Shown one piece after another: positions 36,849-45,354 of a stretch of DNA of 64,000 nucleotides. The stretch covers positions 38,408-102,407 of the forward strand of contig NZ_PVBR01000020.1 of assembly GCF_002980495.1 (NCBI RefSeq), written 5' to 3'. Positions within the stretch are counted from its first letter, which is position 1. Every line of letters starts with the position of its first letter. The notes under the pieces were generated by a model that ran no database searches, was not told where the DNA came from, and was given only the letters and a program-made list of their open reading frames with translations. Made by a program: the position numbers and the translations under genes. Source of the DNA: Phyllobacterium phragmitis (GTDB lineage Bacteria; Pseudomonadota; Alphaproteobacteria; Rhizobiales; Rhizobiaceae).

Positions 36849-37993
36849 GGCGAACCTTCTTTCCAATGCACTGACAGGCCTTTGATGCGGTTCTTGACGG
36901 CCCGTTCGGCGGTCGCGGCCGAGCGGGCATTGGCAAAGACGGTGCAGACGGGATCGCCGGCATCGAGCACGGAACCCGGTATCTGGTGATCGGCCGTCAT
37001 CTCCGGCCATTCGATGGGCGGGAAAACCTGGATCGGATGCGACGTATAGGCGATCGCGGACGCGGATGATCCGGCATAGGCGGGCCGCTTCACCACAGCG
37101 CCTCTGATTGCATTCAGATGCTGGCGCAGAAGCGGCGTCTCCTCGCTGTCGAAAATATCGAGTGTTGCGCCGGGGCGCGGGTTGATCTCGATCAGCCAGA
37201 GGCCGGCCGGGCCGTCGATGAAATCGGCGGCGCACAGCCCGACGAGGCCGGTTCGCGCCGTCAGCGCCGTCAGCCATTCTCCGATCCGATGCTGTTTCCG
37301 CTTGCTGTAGCGCAAGAGCCGGACCGCGCCGCCATAGCGGTAGGGGGAGTTTTGCGATGGCGCCGACCATTGGCGGCTGAAGCCGATGAGACGAGCCTCT
37401 TTTCCATCGGCGATGAAGAGCGCGGAGATATTCCTTCCCTCGACGAAACGCTGGAAATAGTGGTCCGGCTTTTCGGCTCCACCGCCGGGATGCGCGACAT
37501 GCGAACCGCCTGCGCCGCCGGCAAGCTTCATCAGCCAGCCTTCGAGATCGTCAGGGCGAACGCCGCTTATCTCAGGATGCGGAATCGACAGCGAAGCGCA
37601 GAGATCGGCAAGGCTTAGCGGATCCTTGACGGCGCGGATGGTCCGGGCATTATTGCCGGCGACGAAAAAGCGGCGGGCGATCGCATCGATCATGTCAGGC
37701 GTTCGCTCAAAGCCCGAACCATAGATCACCGCCTGCGGATCGTCGTTTCCGACAAGCTCGGCCAATCTGTCGACGATGCCATCCGCTTCGATGCCGGTCT
37801 GCAAACTGCCGGGCAGCCTGATCGCGCGCTCGGCAAGCCGCAGCGTGTCGGAATCGTTGAACAAATCCGCCACGAGCGGCCGCAAGCCAGCGCGGCGGGC
37901 GGCGGCGGCAAGCGAGCGGCCCGATATCGCGGCAATCAGGACAGTGGGGCTGATGTGCGCGGCGTTATTTTGCAAGGTCGCGGGCAAGGTCAA
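36845..37993 (-). CDS. ATP-grasp protein of H4MPT/methylofuran cluster
   Basis: 382 residues. The ATP-grasp centre is recognisable by GGAGGSHVAHPGG, YFQRFVEGRNISALFIADG and LCAADFIDGPAGLWLIEINPRPG (metal ligands). The N-terminal part (VLIAAISGRSLAAAARRAG) is a pre-ATP-grasp fold. This conserved methylotroph gene lies between mch and mtdB and probably ligates an amino acid during cofactor synthesis, for example in the methylofuran side chain; that is inference. The start is TTG 37993, with GGGA seven bases upstream; other TTG codons follow, so the start is uncertain. Confidence 0.78.
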   Translation of the reverse strand: MTLPATLQNNAAHISPTVLIAAISGRSLAAAARRAGLRPLVADLFNDSDTLRLAERAIRLPGSLQTGIEADGIVDRLAELVGNDDPQAVIYGSGFERTPDMIDAIARRFFVAGNNARTIRAVKDPLSLADLCASLSIPHPEISGVRPDDLEGWLMKLAGGAGGSHVAHPGGGAEKPDHYFQRFVEGRNISALFIADGKEARLIGFSRQWSAPSQNSPYRYGGAVRLLRYSKRKQHRIGEWLTALTARTGLVGLCAADFIDGPAGLWLIEINPRPGATLDIFDSEETPLLRQHLNAIRGAVVKRPAYAGSSASAIAYTSHPIQVFPPIEWPEMTADHQIPGSVLDAGDPVCTVFANARSAATAERAVKNRIKGLSVHWKEGSP

Positions 37994-38861
37994 AGGCGTC
38001 CCGAAAATCGAAGATGACAGGCTTGTCCGCTTTGATCATCCGGACGAACAAACCGGATTGCGTCTTGTATTTGACATTGCCGATGGAGAGCGGTCCGATG
38101 CCGACGGCCCGGGTTCCCTCCAGCGGCTCGCCATTGGCATTCACCTTCAATCCCTCGATCCCGGCGGGCGGCACGGCATTGACGTCGGCTGCGACGAGAA
38201 GATCGGGCGCGCACTGCCATTGCGCCTGCGATATGACCTGCACGCCGGCTTTCGCCGCGGTAAGCAGCACATTGGCGTCTTTCACGATCGCGGTTTTCTT
38301 GGCTTCATCGGAACCGTCTGCCGGCGTGACCGTCACGCCGAAACGCTGCTTGATCGAGGTCGCGACCTCCTCGACGCGGCGAAGCCCGTCATGACCTGCT
38401 ATCGTCACCCTGGCGCCTTCGCGGGCAGCGATCACGGCGGTGCAATAGCCGACCACACCCGTCGCGCCGAAAATCGCCACCGACAAATCCTTCAGCGTCC
38501 GGTCGTGGTGCTTGGCGAGCGCCTTTTCCACCTTGGCGACCATCGCCGCGGCGGTTGTGAAAGAGCCGGCCGGATCAGCGAAAACCGATATTTCGAAAGG
38601 CGGCACCATGGCCTTTCTGGCGGCGTCGAGCATGTCGAGTGCCGTCGGCGCATCTTTGCCTGCGAGGAATATGCCGGTCGCGACGCCGGCATCCGGCGGT
38701 CGTGAAAAAATCGCGTCCTGGACGAGATTGCCGACGTCGGAAAGGCCGACATCGGTATAGGGGATGGCCGCGTCATAACCGGCGTCAAGCGCCATATTCA
38801 CGTCGAACGGGCTCATCTGCCTCAAGGGCGTCAGCATATGGAGAATGGTCTTGCGGGTCAC
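37965..38861 (-). CDS. mtdB: NAD(P)-dependent methylene-H4MPT dehydrogenase
   Basis: Oxidises methylene-H4MPT to methenyl-H4MPT. 298 residues. N-terminal block ILHMLTPLRQMSPFDVNMALDAGYD and the TDVGLSDV segment bind the pterin; the Rossmann motif IFGATGVVGYCTAVIAAREGARV binds NAD(P). The C-terminal ADVNAVPPAGIEGL and GIGPLSIGNVKYKTQ are typical of MtdB. First of the fae-independent minus-strand cluster with mch. Confidence 0.95.
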   Translation of the reverse strand: MTRKTILHMLTPLRQMSPFDVNMALDAGYDAAIPYTDVGLSDVGNLVQDAIFSRPPDAGVATGIFLAGKDAPTALDMLDAARKAMVPPFEISVFADPAGSFTTAAAMVAKVEKALAKHHDRTLKDLSVAIFGATGVVGYCTAVIAAREGARVTIAGHDGLRRVEEVATSIKQRFGVTVTPADGSDEAKKTAIVKDANVLLTAAKAGVQVISQAQWQCAPDLLVAADVNAVPPAGIEGLKVNANGEPLEGTRAVGIGPLSIGNVKYKTQSGLFVRMIKADKPVIFDFRDAFDLARDLAK

Positions 38862-38912
38862 GTTTTCCGCTTCCTTTCGATGGTGATGGCGCCCATCGCT
38901 TCTGGAGTCATT

Positions 38913-39890
38913 TCACAACGAGACAAGATCGAGCGCGCTGCGTATGATTTCCGCTCCCTCGTTCCTGCCGGAGACGATGCGGATGGAGACCTGCTCCGGC
39001 TCGCCGGCGGCCTTGACGATGCGTTCCGCTTCGGATTGCGATGGTGCGAAGGCAAATCCGGTCGGTCCCCACGAACTCTGGCCGATGCCGACCGCGCCGG
39101 CGGATTTGAGGTCCGCCAAAACAGCCTCGACCGCCTTGCTGGTGAACGCGCCTCCCTGGGCGGGGGAGAAATAGGCGCCGATTTCGGTCTGCACGGCCCC
39201 GACTGCCCTGCCGAAGGCGGGGAAATCCTGTTCGATGAGGGCAGGCATGACACCCATCAGCACCTGTCGGCAGATCGCGGCGGAACTGGCATCGGGGAAG
39301 GAGGGCAGGGTGCGGAATGCCTCGATCTCCGCCTCGCCGTGGATGCCCTGCGTCGTCTCGTCGAGGACGAGAATGATGCGCCAATCCCTGGGGAATGGGA
39401 TATGGGTGATGACAGTCGGCGACTGGTTCTGGCGAAACCGTCCGGCATCGACGATCAGGCCGCCTTTTTCGAAGGCGGCGATGCCTATCCCCGAACGCGC
39501 GCCGCGGCCAAGCAGGATCGCATCGTTGCGGCTGTCGAGCGGCAGCCTGTGCAATGTGCGCAGTGCTGCCGCGACGGCAAGCGCGATCTGGGTGCCCGAA
39601 CCGAGGCCGGCATGGCGGGGGATGGTCCTGTGGACGACGATCCGGTGCTGCGTCCGGATGCCGAGATGCGCGCACAACCGGGCGAGATGTTGGGCGACGC
39701 GGGCGCGCTCGTCGCCTTCGACGGATGTTTCGCGCGAGCGGGAGATCGTCAGTTCGGTCGCGATGCCTTCCAGCGGAAGGCCGATGCTGCCGAATCGTCC
39801 ACCATCTTGTCTCGGCCCATTTTCTTTGGGCATATCGAGAAAGCCGAGATGCAGACGGGCAGGTACTTTTATGGAGACGGAGTCCGACAT
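38913..39890 (-). CDS. Beta-ribofuranosylaminobenzene 5'-phosphate synthase
   Basis: GHMP-kinase-fold enzyme (MptG/beta-RFAP synthase) that joins 4-hydroxybenzoate or pABA with PRPP, the committed step of methanopterin synthesis. 325 residues. VKVPARLHLGFLDM-like KVPARLHLGFLDMP at the N terminus, HAGLGSGTQIALAVAAAL (GHMP phosphate loop) and a GGLIVDAGRF segment are visible. ATG 39890. It is divergent from the pterin dehydratase gene. Confidence 0.93.
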   Translation of the reverse strand: MSDSVSIKVPARLHLGFLDMPKENGPRQDGGRFGSIGLPLEGIATELTISRSRETSVEGDERARVAQHLARLCAHLGIRTQHRIVVHRTIPRHAGLGSGTQIALAVAAALRTLHRLPLDSRNDAILLGRGARSGIGIAAFEKGGLIVDAGRFRQNQSPTVITHIPFPRDWRIILVLDETTQGIHGEAEIEAFRTLPSFPDASSAAICRQVLMGVMPALIEQDFPAFGRAVGAVQTEIGAYFSPAQGGAFTSKAVEAVLADLKSAGAVGIGQSSWGPTGFAFAPSQSEAERIVKAAGEPEQVSIRIVSGRNEGAEIIRSALDLVSL

Positions 39891-39999
39891 TTGTTCTCGT
39901 TACGTTGAACGCATTTTGCAAAAATCGGGCCCTGACTTATGATATAGTCTTTCGATCAGGACGCAAGTCAGATGCAAAGAATGCAGGAGGATTTCCTCG

Positions 40000-40398
40000 A
40001 TGGCTGATCAGAGCAGCGACGTGAAAGCCAAAGCCAAGGTCTATTCGGAGGACGAGATCGTCGCGAGGCTGCAGAAGGAACTGCCGCACTGGCGCTATGA
40101 GAACGGCTGGATCCGCCGCAAATACAAGACGCATGGCTGGAAAGGGACGTTGATGGTCATCAACACGGTGGGACATCTGGCGGAGGCCGCCTGGCACCAT
40201 CCCGATATCAAGGCATCCTATGCCTGGGTCGAAGTCATCTTGATGTCGCATGACGCAAAGGGCATCACGAATAAGGATTTCGAACTGGCACGAAAGATCG
40301 AGGATGTGGTGCAGTGGCAGCCTGGGAAGGAAGGCGGCGCGCTTGACGGAACGCCTGCCTCGGACCAACGCTTCGCCTATGTGAAATATGACGATTAG
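40000..40398 (+). CDS. Pterin-4a-carbinolamine dehydratase family protein
   Basis: 132 residues. The family core is recognisable: ELPHWRYENGWIRRKYKT, VNTVGHLAEAAWHHPDIKASYAWVEV with the active-site His pair. Classical enzymes dehydrate 4a-hydroxytetrahydrobiopterin; in methylotroph H4MPT clusters this homologue has an unsettled pterin-related role. ATG 40000 follows AGGAGG at a nine-base spacing. It starts the plus-strand part of the H4MPT cluster. Confidence 0.88.
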   Translation: MADQSSDVKAKAKVYSEDEIVARLQKELPHWRYENGWIRRKYKTHGWKGTLMVINTVGHLAEAAWHHPDIKASYAWVEVILMSHDAKGITNKDFELARKIEDVVQWQPGKEGGALDGTPASDQRFAYVKYDD

Positions 40399-40713
40399 AG
40401 CTGTCATGGCTTAACTGAACCGCTGGCAGGACAAGGCATTTTGTCCTGCCGTCATTCTCGGGCTTGTCCCGAGAATCTGCCATAAGAAGAAAATAAAGTG
40501 ATTCCTGTTCTGACAGACCATGCGTCGTAGATTCTCGGGACAAGCCCGAGAATGACGGCTAGGGGGGAGCCGTTTCAAGATAGTTCTGACAGACTCTAGA
40601 GCAGAATTCCCGATTCAACTTAATTGTATCCTGCTCTAAACCCGCGATATTGGGGTTCACATTTGGCTAAAATTGGCTAAGCTTTGTAGCGGCACCAGAA
40701 AGTTGCGGGATTT
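40399..40713. repeat. TTCTCGGGCTTGTCCCGAGAA repeat (copy 3, reversed) before fhcB
   Basis: 40446-40565 is the reversed version of the elements at 23704 and 31138, with the same two 21-base arms but a partly different spacer (TTCCTGTTCTGACAG). After it, 40598-40640 has CTCTAGAGCAGAATT...TGCTCTAAA, another common rhizobial palindrome. The fhcB promoter must lie here or upstream; I see no certain site. Confidence 0.8.
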
Positions 40714-41799
40714 ATGTCGGTTGCATGGGTCGGCAGCCAGGCAGTACCATTATCAGACGCAATTCAGCATGCTGCAAAGCTTCTGGCGTCCAGCCGCTGC
40801 CCGGTTATATCATTCGATGCGGATGTGCATGGCACCCGCAGCGTCATCGCTTTGGCCGAAAAGCTTGGCGCGGCCTATGACCATGTCAGGGGCAGGGAAC
40901 TCCTCAACGAGATTGCCCTCTTCACCCAATATGGCGGTATGTTCACGACACCGGGCGAAGTGCGCCGGCGCGCGGACCTGATCGTCGTCATTGGCGATAT
41001 TCCGGCCTCGCATCATGACATGATCCTGTCATGGGCGTCCGCGCCGGCCGATCTCACGGGCAAGCAATCACGAAGCTGGTTTCATCTGAAGGCAAACCGG
41101 CCTTCCGGCGATACCGGAATGAACAAGCACGCGTTGAAGGTCGGGGCCGTCAGCCTTTCAGCCGAAGGAGCTTCGCTCGGCGCGGCTGTGGCGTTGTTGC
41201 GGGCCGGTCTCGCGGGCAAGCGAACAGCCATCCCTCTCGCCAATCTTGACAGTCTCAAAACGGCCTTGGCCGACGCCGAGTTTCCGGTCTTCGTCTTCTC
41301 GGGCAATCCCGAGGAACCGACGAGCCTTGCCATGCTGCAGGGCCTGGTTTCCGATCTCAACAGGTCGAAGCGCGCCAGCAGCCTGTTCCTGCCGTCGGAC
41401 GATGCCGCCTGGGGCGCGGTCCTGACATCGGTGTGGATGACCGGCTTTCCGCCGCGCACCGGTTTTCCGAATGGCGCGCCGGTCTATGATCCACAACGCT
41501 GGGATATCCAGCGTATGCTGCGGGAGAAGGAAGCGGATCTGCATCTCTGGATATCGGCAAGCGACGGCGCATCGCTCTCGAAACGGGGTAAAATTCCGCT
41601 CGTTGCGCTGGCGCGTACCAGAAACCCGGTGCGGAGCGCGGCCGTCACCATCTGCGTCGCCGCGCCCGGTATCGACCATGACAGCGTGATTTATTCGAGC
41701 CGGATCGGGACATTCAGGGCGGAACGGGCCAGCGCCCCGTCGGACATGCCCGAAATCGCCGGCGTCATCAGACAGTTGAGCGAGGCGCTGCCATGCTGA
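40714..41799 (+). CDS. fhcB: Formyltransferase/hydrolase complex subunit B
   Basis: 361 residues, homologous to formylmethanofuran dehydrogenase subunit B but without molybdopterin-cofactor motifs or the catalytic Cys/Sec, as expected for the bacterial Fhc complex, which hydrolyses rather than reduces. Segments SSRCPVISFDADVHGTRSVI and DHVRGRELLNEIALFTQYGGMF are family-like. It begins the fhcBADC operon; its stop overlaps fhcA by 7 bases. Confidence 0.92.
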   Translation: MSVAWVGSQAVPLSDAIQHAAKLLASSRCPVISFDADVHGTRSVIALAEKLGAAYDHVRGRELLNEIALFTQYGGMFTTPGEVRRRADLIVVIGDIPASHHDMILSWASAPADLTGKQSRSWFHLKANRPSGDTGMNKHALKVGAVSLSAEGASLGAAVALLRAGLAGKRTAIPLANLDSLKTALADAEFPVFVFSGNPEEPTSLAMLQGLVSDLNRSKRASSLFLPSDDAAWGAVLTSVWMTGFPPRTGFPNGAPVYDPQRWDIQRMLREKEADLHLWISASDGASLSKRGKIPLVALARTRNPVRSAAVTICVAAPGIDHDSVIYSSRIGTFRAERASAPSDMPEIAGVIRQLSEALPC

Positions 41800-43424
41800 T
41801 CCGGCTGACAGGCGGGGAAATCATCGATCCGGTCAATGGCCAAAGCGGCAAGCGGGATCTCTGGATCCAGGACGGCTTCATTGTCGACAAGCCCGAGGGC
41901 GAGCGCGCCGACAAGACCTATGATCTGTCCGGCTGCATCGTCATGGCTGGCGCCATCGACATCCATTCTCATATCGGCGGCGGCAATGTGAACACCGCGC
42001 GGCTGCTCCTGCCGGAACAGCATGCCGCGCATCTGCCGCGTCCGGCCGACACGCCGCTCTCCAACGCCGGCTGGTCGACCTTCACGACGGGCTGCCTCTA
42101 CGCGCAGATGGGCTTCACCACGGTGGTCGAACCGGCCATGTCTCCTTATAACGCGCTGCACACACATCTGGAGCTTGCCGATATCCCGATCATCGACAAG
42201 GCGACGCTCACCATCCTTGGCAATGACGATTTCCTCCTGTCGCTGATCCGTGACAAGACATCCTCCGACATGATGGATGATTATGTGGCCTGGACGCTGG
42301 CCTCGACGCATTCGCTCGGCGTCAAGGTGATCAATGCGGGCGCTGCCGCCGCATTCAAGGAAAATGTCCGGGCCTTCTCGTTCGACGATGTCGTTCCCGC
42401 CTATGGCGTCAGCTCGCGCAAGATCGTCAAGACATTGCAGGCCTCGGTCAACCGGCTCGGCGTGCCGCATCCCCTGCATGTCCATGCCAACAATCTCGGC
42501 ATTGCGGGAAGCGCCGATACGGCGTCTGTGACCATTGATGCAACAGAGGGTGTGCCGCTGCATCTCGCCCACCTTCAGTTCTACGGCTATGGCACTGAAG
42601 GGAAACGGAAATTCTCCTCCGAGGCCGCCCGGCTGGCGGAACAGGTGAACAATAATCCGGATGTCACCATCGATGTCGGCCAGGTGATGTTCGGTCAGAC
42701 CGTGACGATCTCATCCGACATTACCCGGCAATTCCTGGCGATCGGCAATGCCAATCCGAAGAAGACCGTCATCATCGATGGCGACGGCAATGGCGGCGGT
42801 ATCGTGCCTTATCGCTACAAGAAGAATTTCTACGGATCGCTGCAATGGGCCGTGGGGCTCGAACTGTTCCTGCTGATCGATGATCCCTGGCGCGTGTTCT
42901 TCACCACCGATCATCCGAACGGCGCGCCTTTCACATCCTATCCTGAATTGTTCGAGCTCCTGATGAGCCGCGATGCCCGCGATGCCAAGACGGCGGAACT
43001 CAACGCATCGGCGCTCGAACTGACGACGCTCGGCTCGCTCCGGCGCGAATACACGCTCGATGAAATCGCCATCATGACGCGTGCGGCGCCGGCGCGGCTG
43101 CTCGGGCTGAAGGATCGGGGGCATCTGGGTTCCGGCGCCATTGCCGATATCGCCGTCTACCGCAGGGGTCGCGACATCGCGGGCATGTTCCGCGAGGCGG
43201 CTCTTGTCTTTAAGAACGGTGAACTGGTGGTCGAGAACGGCAAGGTCGTGCATTTGCGCTGGGGCAAGGCGCTGCGCCTCAAACCGACGCCCGACAAGGC
43301 GATGGTTCGCCGCATGCAGGCCTATCACGAGGAGCGCTACGGCCTGTCGCTCGACTGGTTCACCTTTCCCGACAGCGCGATCCAGCGGGACGAGCCTTTC
43401 GCGGAGGTTTCATGCAGCAGCTGA
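41793..43424 (+). CDS. fhcA: Formyltransferase/hydrolase complex subunit A
   Basis: 543-residue amidohydrolase-fold subunit that hydrolyses formyl-methylofuran to formate. The dinuclear zinc motif is AGAIDIHSHIGGGNVN; further ligands lie in PLHVHANNLG and LHLAHLQFYGYG, and the FTTDHPNGAPF Asp is the catalytic type. Length and motifs agree with FmdA/FhcA. It overlaps both neighbours. Confidence 0.95.
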   Translation: MLIRLTGGEIIDPVNGQSGKRDLWIQDGFIVDKPEGERADKTYDLSGCIVMAGAIDIHSHIGGGNVNTARLLLPEQHAAHLPRPADTPLSNAGWSTFTTGCLYAQMGFTTVVEPAMSPYNALHTHLELADIPIIDKATLTILGNDDFLLSLIRDKTSSDMMDDYVAWTLASTHSLGVKVINAGAAAAFKENVRAFSFDDVVPAYGVSSRKIVKTLQASVNRLGVPHPLHVHANNLGIAGSADTASVTIDATEGVPLHLAHLQFYGYGTEGKRKFSSEAARLAEQVNNNPDVTIDVGQVMFGQTVTISSDITRQFLAIGNANPKKTVIIDGDGNGGGIVPYRYKKNFYGSLQWAVGLELFLLIDDPWRVFFTTDHPNGAPFTSYPELFELLMSRDARDAKTAELNASALELTTLGSLRREYTLDEIAIMTRAAPARLLGLKDRGHLGSGAIADIAVYRRGRDIAGMFREAALVFKNGELVVENGKVVHLRWGKALRLKPTPDKAMVRRMQAYHEERYGLSLDWFTFPDSAIQRDEPFAEVSCSS

Positions 43425-44320
43425 TCCGCAACGGAGTCGCTATCGACGATACATTTGCCGAGGCTTTCGGCATGCGCGCAACGGCCATCATCATTACCGC
43501 GCCGACGCTGAAATGGGCGCGCCAGGCTGCCATCACCATGACGGGCTATGCGACATCGGTGATCGGCTGTGGCTGCGAGGCGGCGATCGATGTCGATTTG
43601 CCGCCGTCGAAGACGCCCGACGGCCGGCCGGGCTGTCGCGTCATGATCTTCGCCGTGAGCACGGACGAATTGCAGAAGCAATTGAAGAACCGGCTCGGCC
43701 AGTGCGTTCTGACATCGCCGGGTAGCGCCTGTTTCGCCGGGATGGAGGGCGGCACGCCGCTCAATCTCGGTTCGGCGCTGCGCTATTTCGGCGATGGCTG
43801 GCAGATATCGAAGAAGTTCGGCGGCAGGCATTACTGGCGGGTTCCCGTTATGGACGGGGAATTTCTGTGCGAGGCGACGACGGGCATGACCAGGGAGGCG
43901 GTCGGCGGCGGCAATTTGCTGCTTCTTGCCGCCGATGCTGAGAAGGCGCTCGTCGCGGCGGAGCGCGCCGTGGCGGCGATCGGGAAAATTCCCGGCGCCA
44001 TCATGCCGTTTCCCGGCGGGATCGTGCGTTCGGGATCGAAGATCGGCGCCAAATACAAGGGGATGACGGCCTCGACCAACGATGCCTTCGCGCCGACACT
44101 GAGCGGCGTGGTGAAAAGCGCGCTCGATCCTGAAATCAACGCCGTTCTGGAGATCGTGATCGATGGCGAGACGAGCGATGCGGTTTCCGCCGCCATGCGC
44201 GCCGGGCTGAAGGCCGTGATCGACCTTGGACCGAAGCGGGGCGCGCTGCGCATCAGCGCCGGCAATTATGGCGGCAAGCTCGGCAAGTTTCACTATCATC
44301 TGAAGGATTTGCTGCCATGA
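43412..44320 (+). CDS. fhcD: Formylmethanofuran:H4MPT formyltransferase subunit
   Basis: Moves the formyl group from formyl-H4MPT to methylofuran. 302 residues. Starts IRNGVAIDDTFAEAFGMRATAIIITA and has CGCEAAIDVDLPPSKTPDGRPG and the TASTNDAFAPTL region seen in Ftr proteins. Overlaps fhcA by 13 bases and fhcC by 4. Confidence 0.95.
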   Translation: MQQLIRNGVAIDDTFAEAFGMRATAIIITAPTLKWARQAAITMTGYATSVIGCGCEAAIDVDLPPSKTPDGRPGCRVMIFAVSTDELQKQLKNRLGQCVLTSPGSACFAGMEGGTPLNLGSALRYFGDGWQISKKFGGRHYWRVPVMDGEFLCEATTGMTREAVGGGNLLLLAADAEKALVAAERAVAAIGKIPGAIMPFPGGIVRSGSKIGAKYKGMTASTNDAFAPTLSGVVKSALDPEINAVLEIVIDGETSDAVSAAMRAGLKAVIDLGPKRGALRISAGNYGGKLGKFHYHLKDLLP

Positions 44321-45132
44321 AAGCGCTGACCTTCACGCTCCGTGCGCAACCGGAAGAACGCCTCGACCTCTCCGCTTTGATCCCTGACAGGCTCGACGGC
44401 ATGAGCGTTGCGGAAATTGCGAAACTGCGCATCGGAACCAGCCGGCGGCCGGCGCTCGTGGGCGATATTTTCAAGATCAGGGGCGAGAACCGTTCCCACA
44501 TCATCTTTGACGGCGGAAGCCGTCGTTTCGATCGCGTCGGCGCGGGGATGAGCGGCGGCATGCTGTTTGTCGCAGGCGACGCAGGCGCGCAGGCCGGGCG
44601 AAGGATGAGCGGTGGAATGCTCGTCATCGAGGACAATTGCGGACCGCATGCCGGCTCCGGCATGGCGGGCGGACGCCTGGAGATATTGGGCAATTCAGGC
44701 GATTATCTCGCTGGGCCGCTCGCCGGAGAAATGCTGGGGATGGAGGGCGGCGTGCTGATCGTGCGCGGCAAAGCCGGCCATTACGCCGGTGATCGCATGC
44801 GCCGGGGCGTTCTCGCCATCCTGAAAGGATGCGGCGACTATGCCGGCAGCCGCATGATCGCCGGAAGCATCGTGGTGACAGGCCGGGTCGGCGCCATGCC
44901 TGGATATCTGATGAAGCGCGGCTCGCTTCTGTTCGACCGGCGGCCCGAGACGATTTCGCCGACCTTCATCGATTGCGGCCGGACGGATATCGCCTTTTCA
45001 GGTCTCTTCGACCGGTATCTGATCGACGACAAGATCCTCGACAAGCCGCTATTGGGCCGGAAGCCCGGAAAATACGGCGGCGACAATGCCGTCCTGGGAA
45101 AGGGGGAAATCCTGTTCCGCATGGGGCGGTGA
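44317..45132 (+). CDS. fhcC: Formyltransferase/hydrolase complex subunit C
   Basis: 271 residues. The central beta-helix has repeated G-x-x-M-x-G-G units (MSGGMLFVAGDAGAQAGRRM, MSGGMLVIEDNCGPHAG, MAGGRLEILGNSGDYLAG, MRRGVLAILKGCGDYAG), the same fold as glutamate synthase and formylmethanofuran dehydrogenase C. It holds the complex together. Last gene of fhcBADC. Confidence 0.95.
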   Translation: MKALTFTLRAQPEERLDLSALIPDRLDGMSVAEIAKLRIGTSRRPALVGDIFKIRGENRSHIIFDGGSRRFDRVGAGMSGGMLFVAGDAGAQAGRRMSGGMLVIEDNCGPHAGSGMAGGRLEILGNSGDYLAGPLAGEMLGMEGGVLIVRGKAGHYAGDRMRRGVLAILKGCGDYAGSRMIAGSIVVTGRVGAMPGYLMKRGSLLFDRRPETISPTFIDCGRTDIAFSGLFDRYLIDDKILDKPLLGRKPGKYGGDNAVLGKGEILFRMGR

Positions 45133-45354
45133 GGGATTGCCCATTCATAGACTGGAATCACCCCCCTCTGCCCTGCCGGGCATCTCTCCCACAAGGGGGG
45201 AGATTACGCCTTCATTGATGTGGCTATCAATCATGGATATTGAAGAAGGAATGTCGAGGTCTGTATCAGCCAATCTCCCCCCTTGTGGGGGAGATGGCCG
45301 GCAGGCCAGAGGGGGGTATAACAGCGCCTATACTTCCACATAAGAATGAACCGC
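45133..45354. repeat. Pair of CCCCCCTCTG palindromes between convergent genes
   Basis: CCCCCCTCTGCCC...GGCATCTCTCCCACAAGGGGGGAGATT near 45162-45206 and CAATCTCCCCCCTTGTGGGGGAGATGGCCGGCAGGCCAGAGGGGGG-type sequence near 45269-45316 are mirror-image. They share the core with 33195-33248. The region separates fhcC from the convergent hydroxylase gene. Confidence 0.75.
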
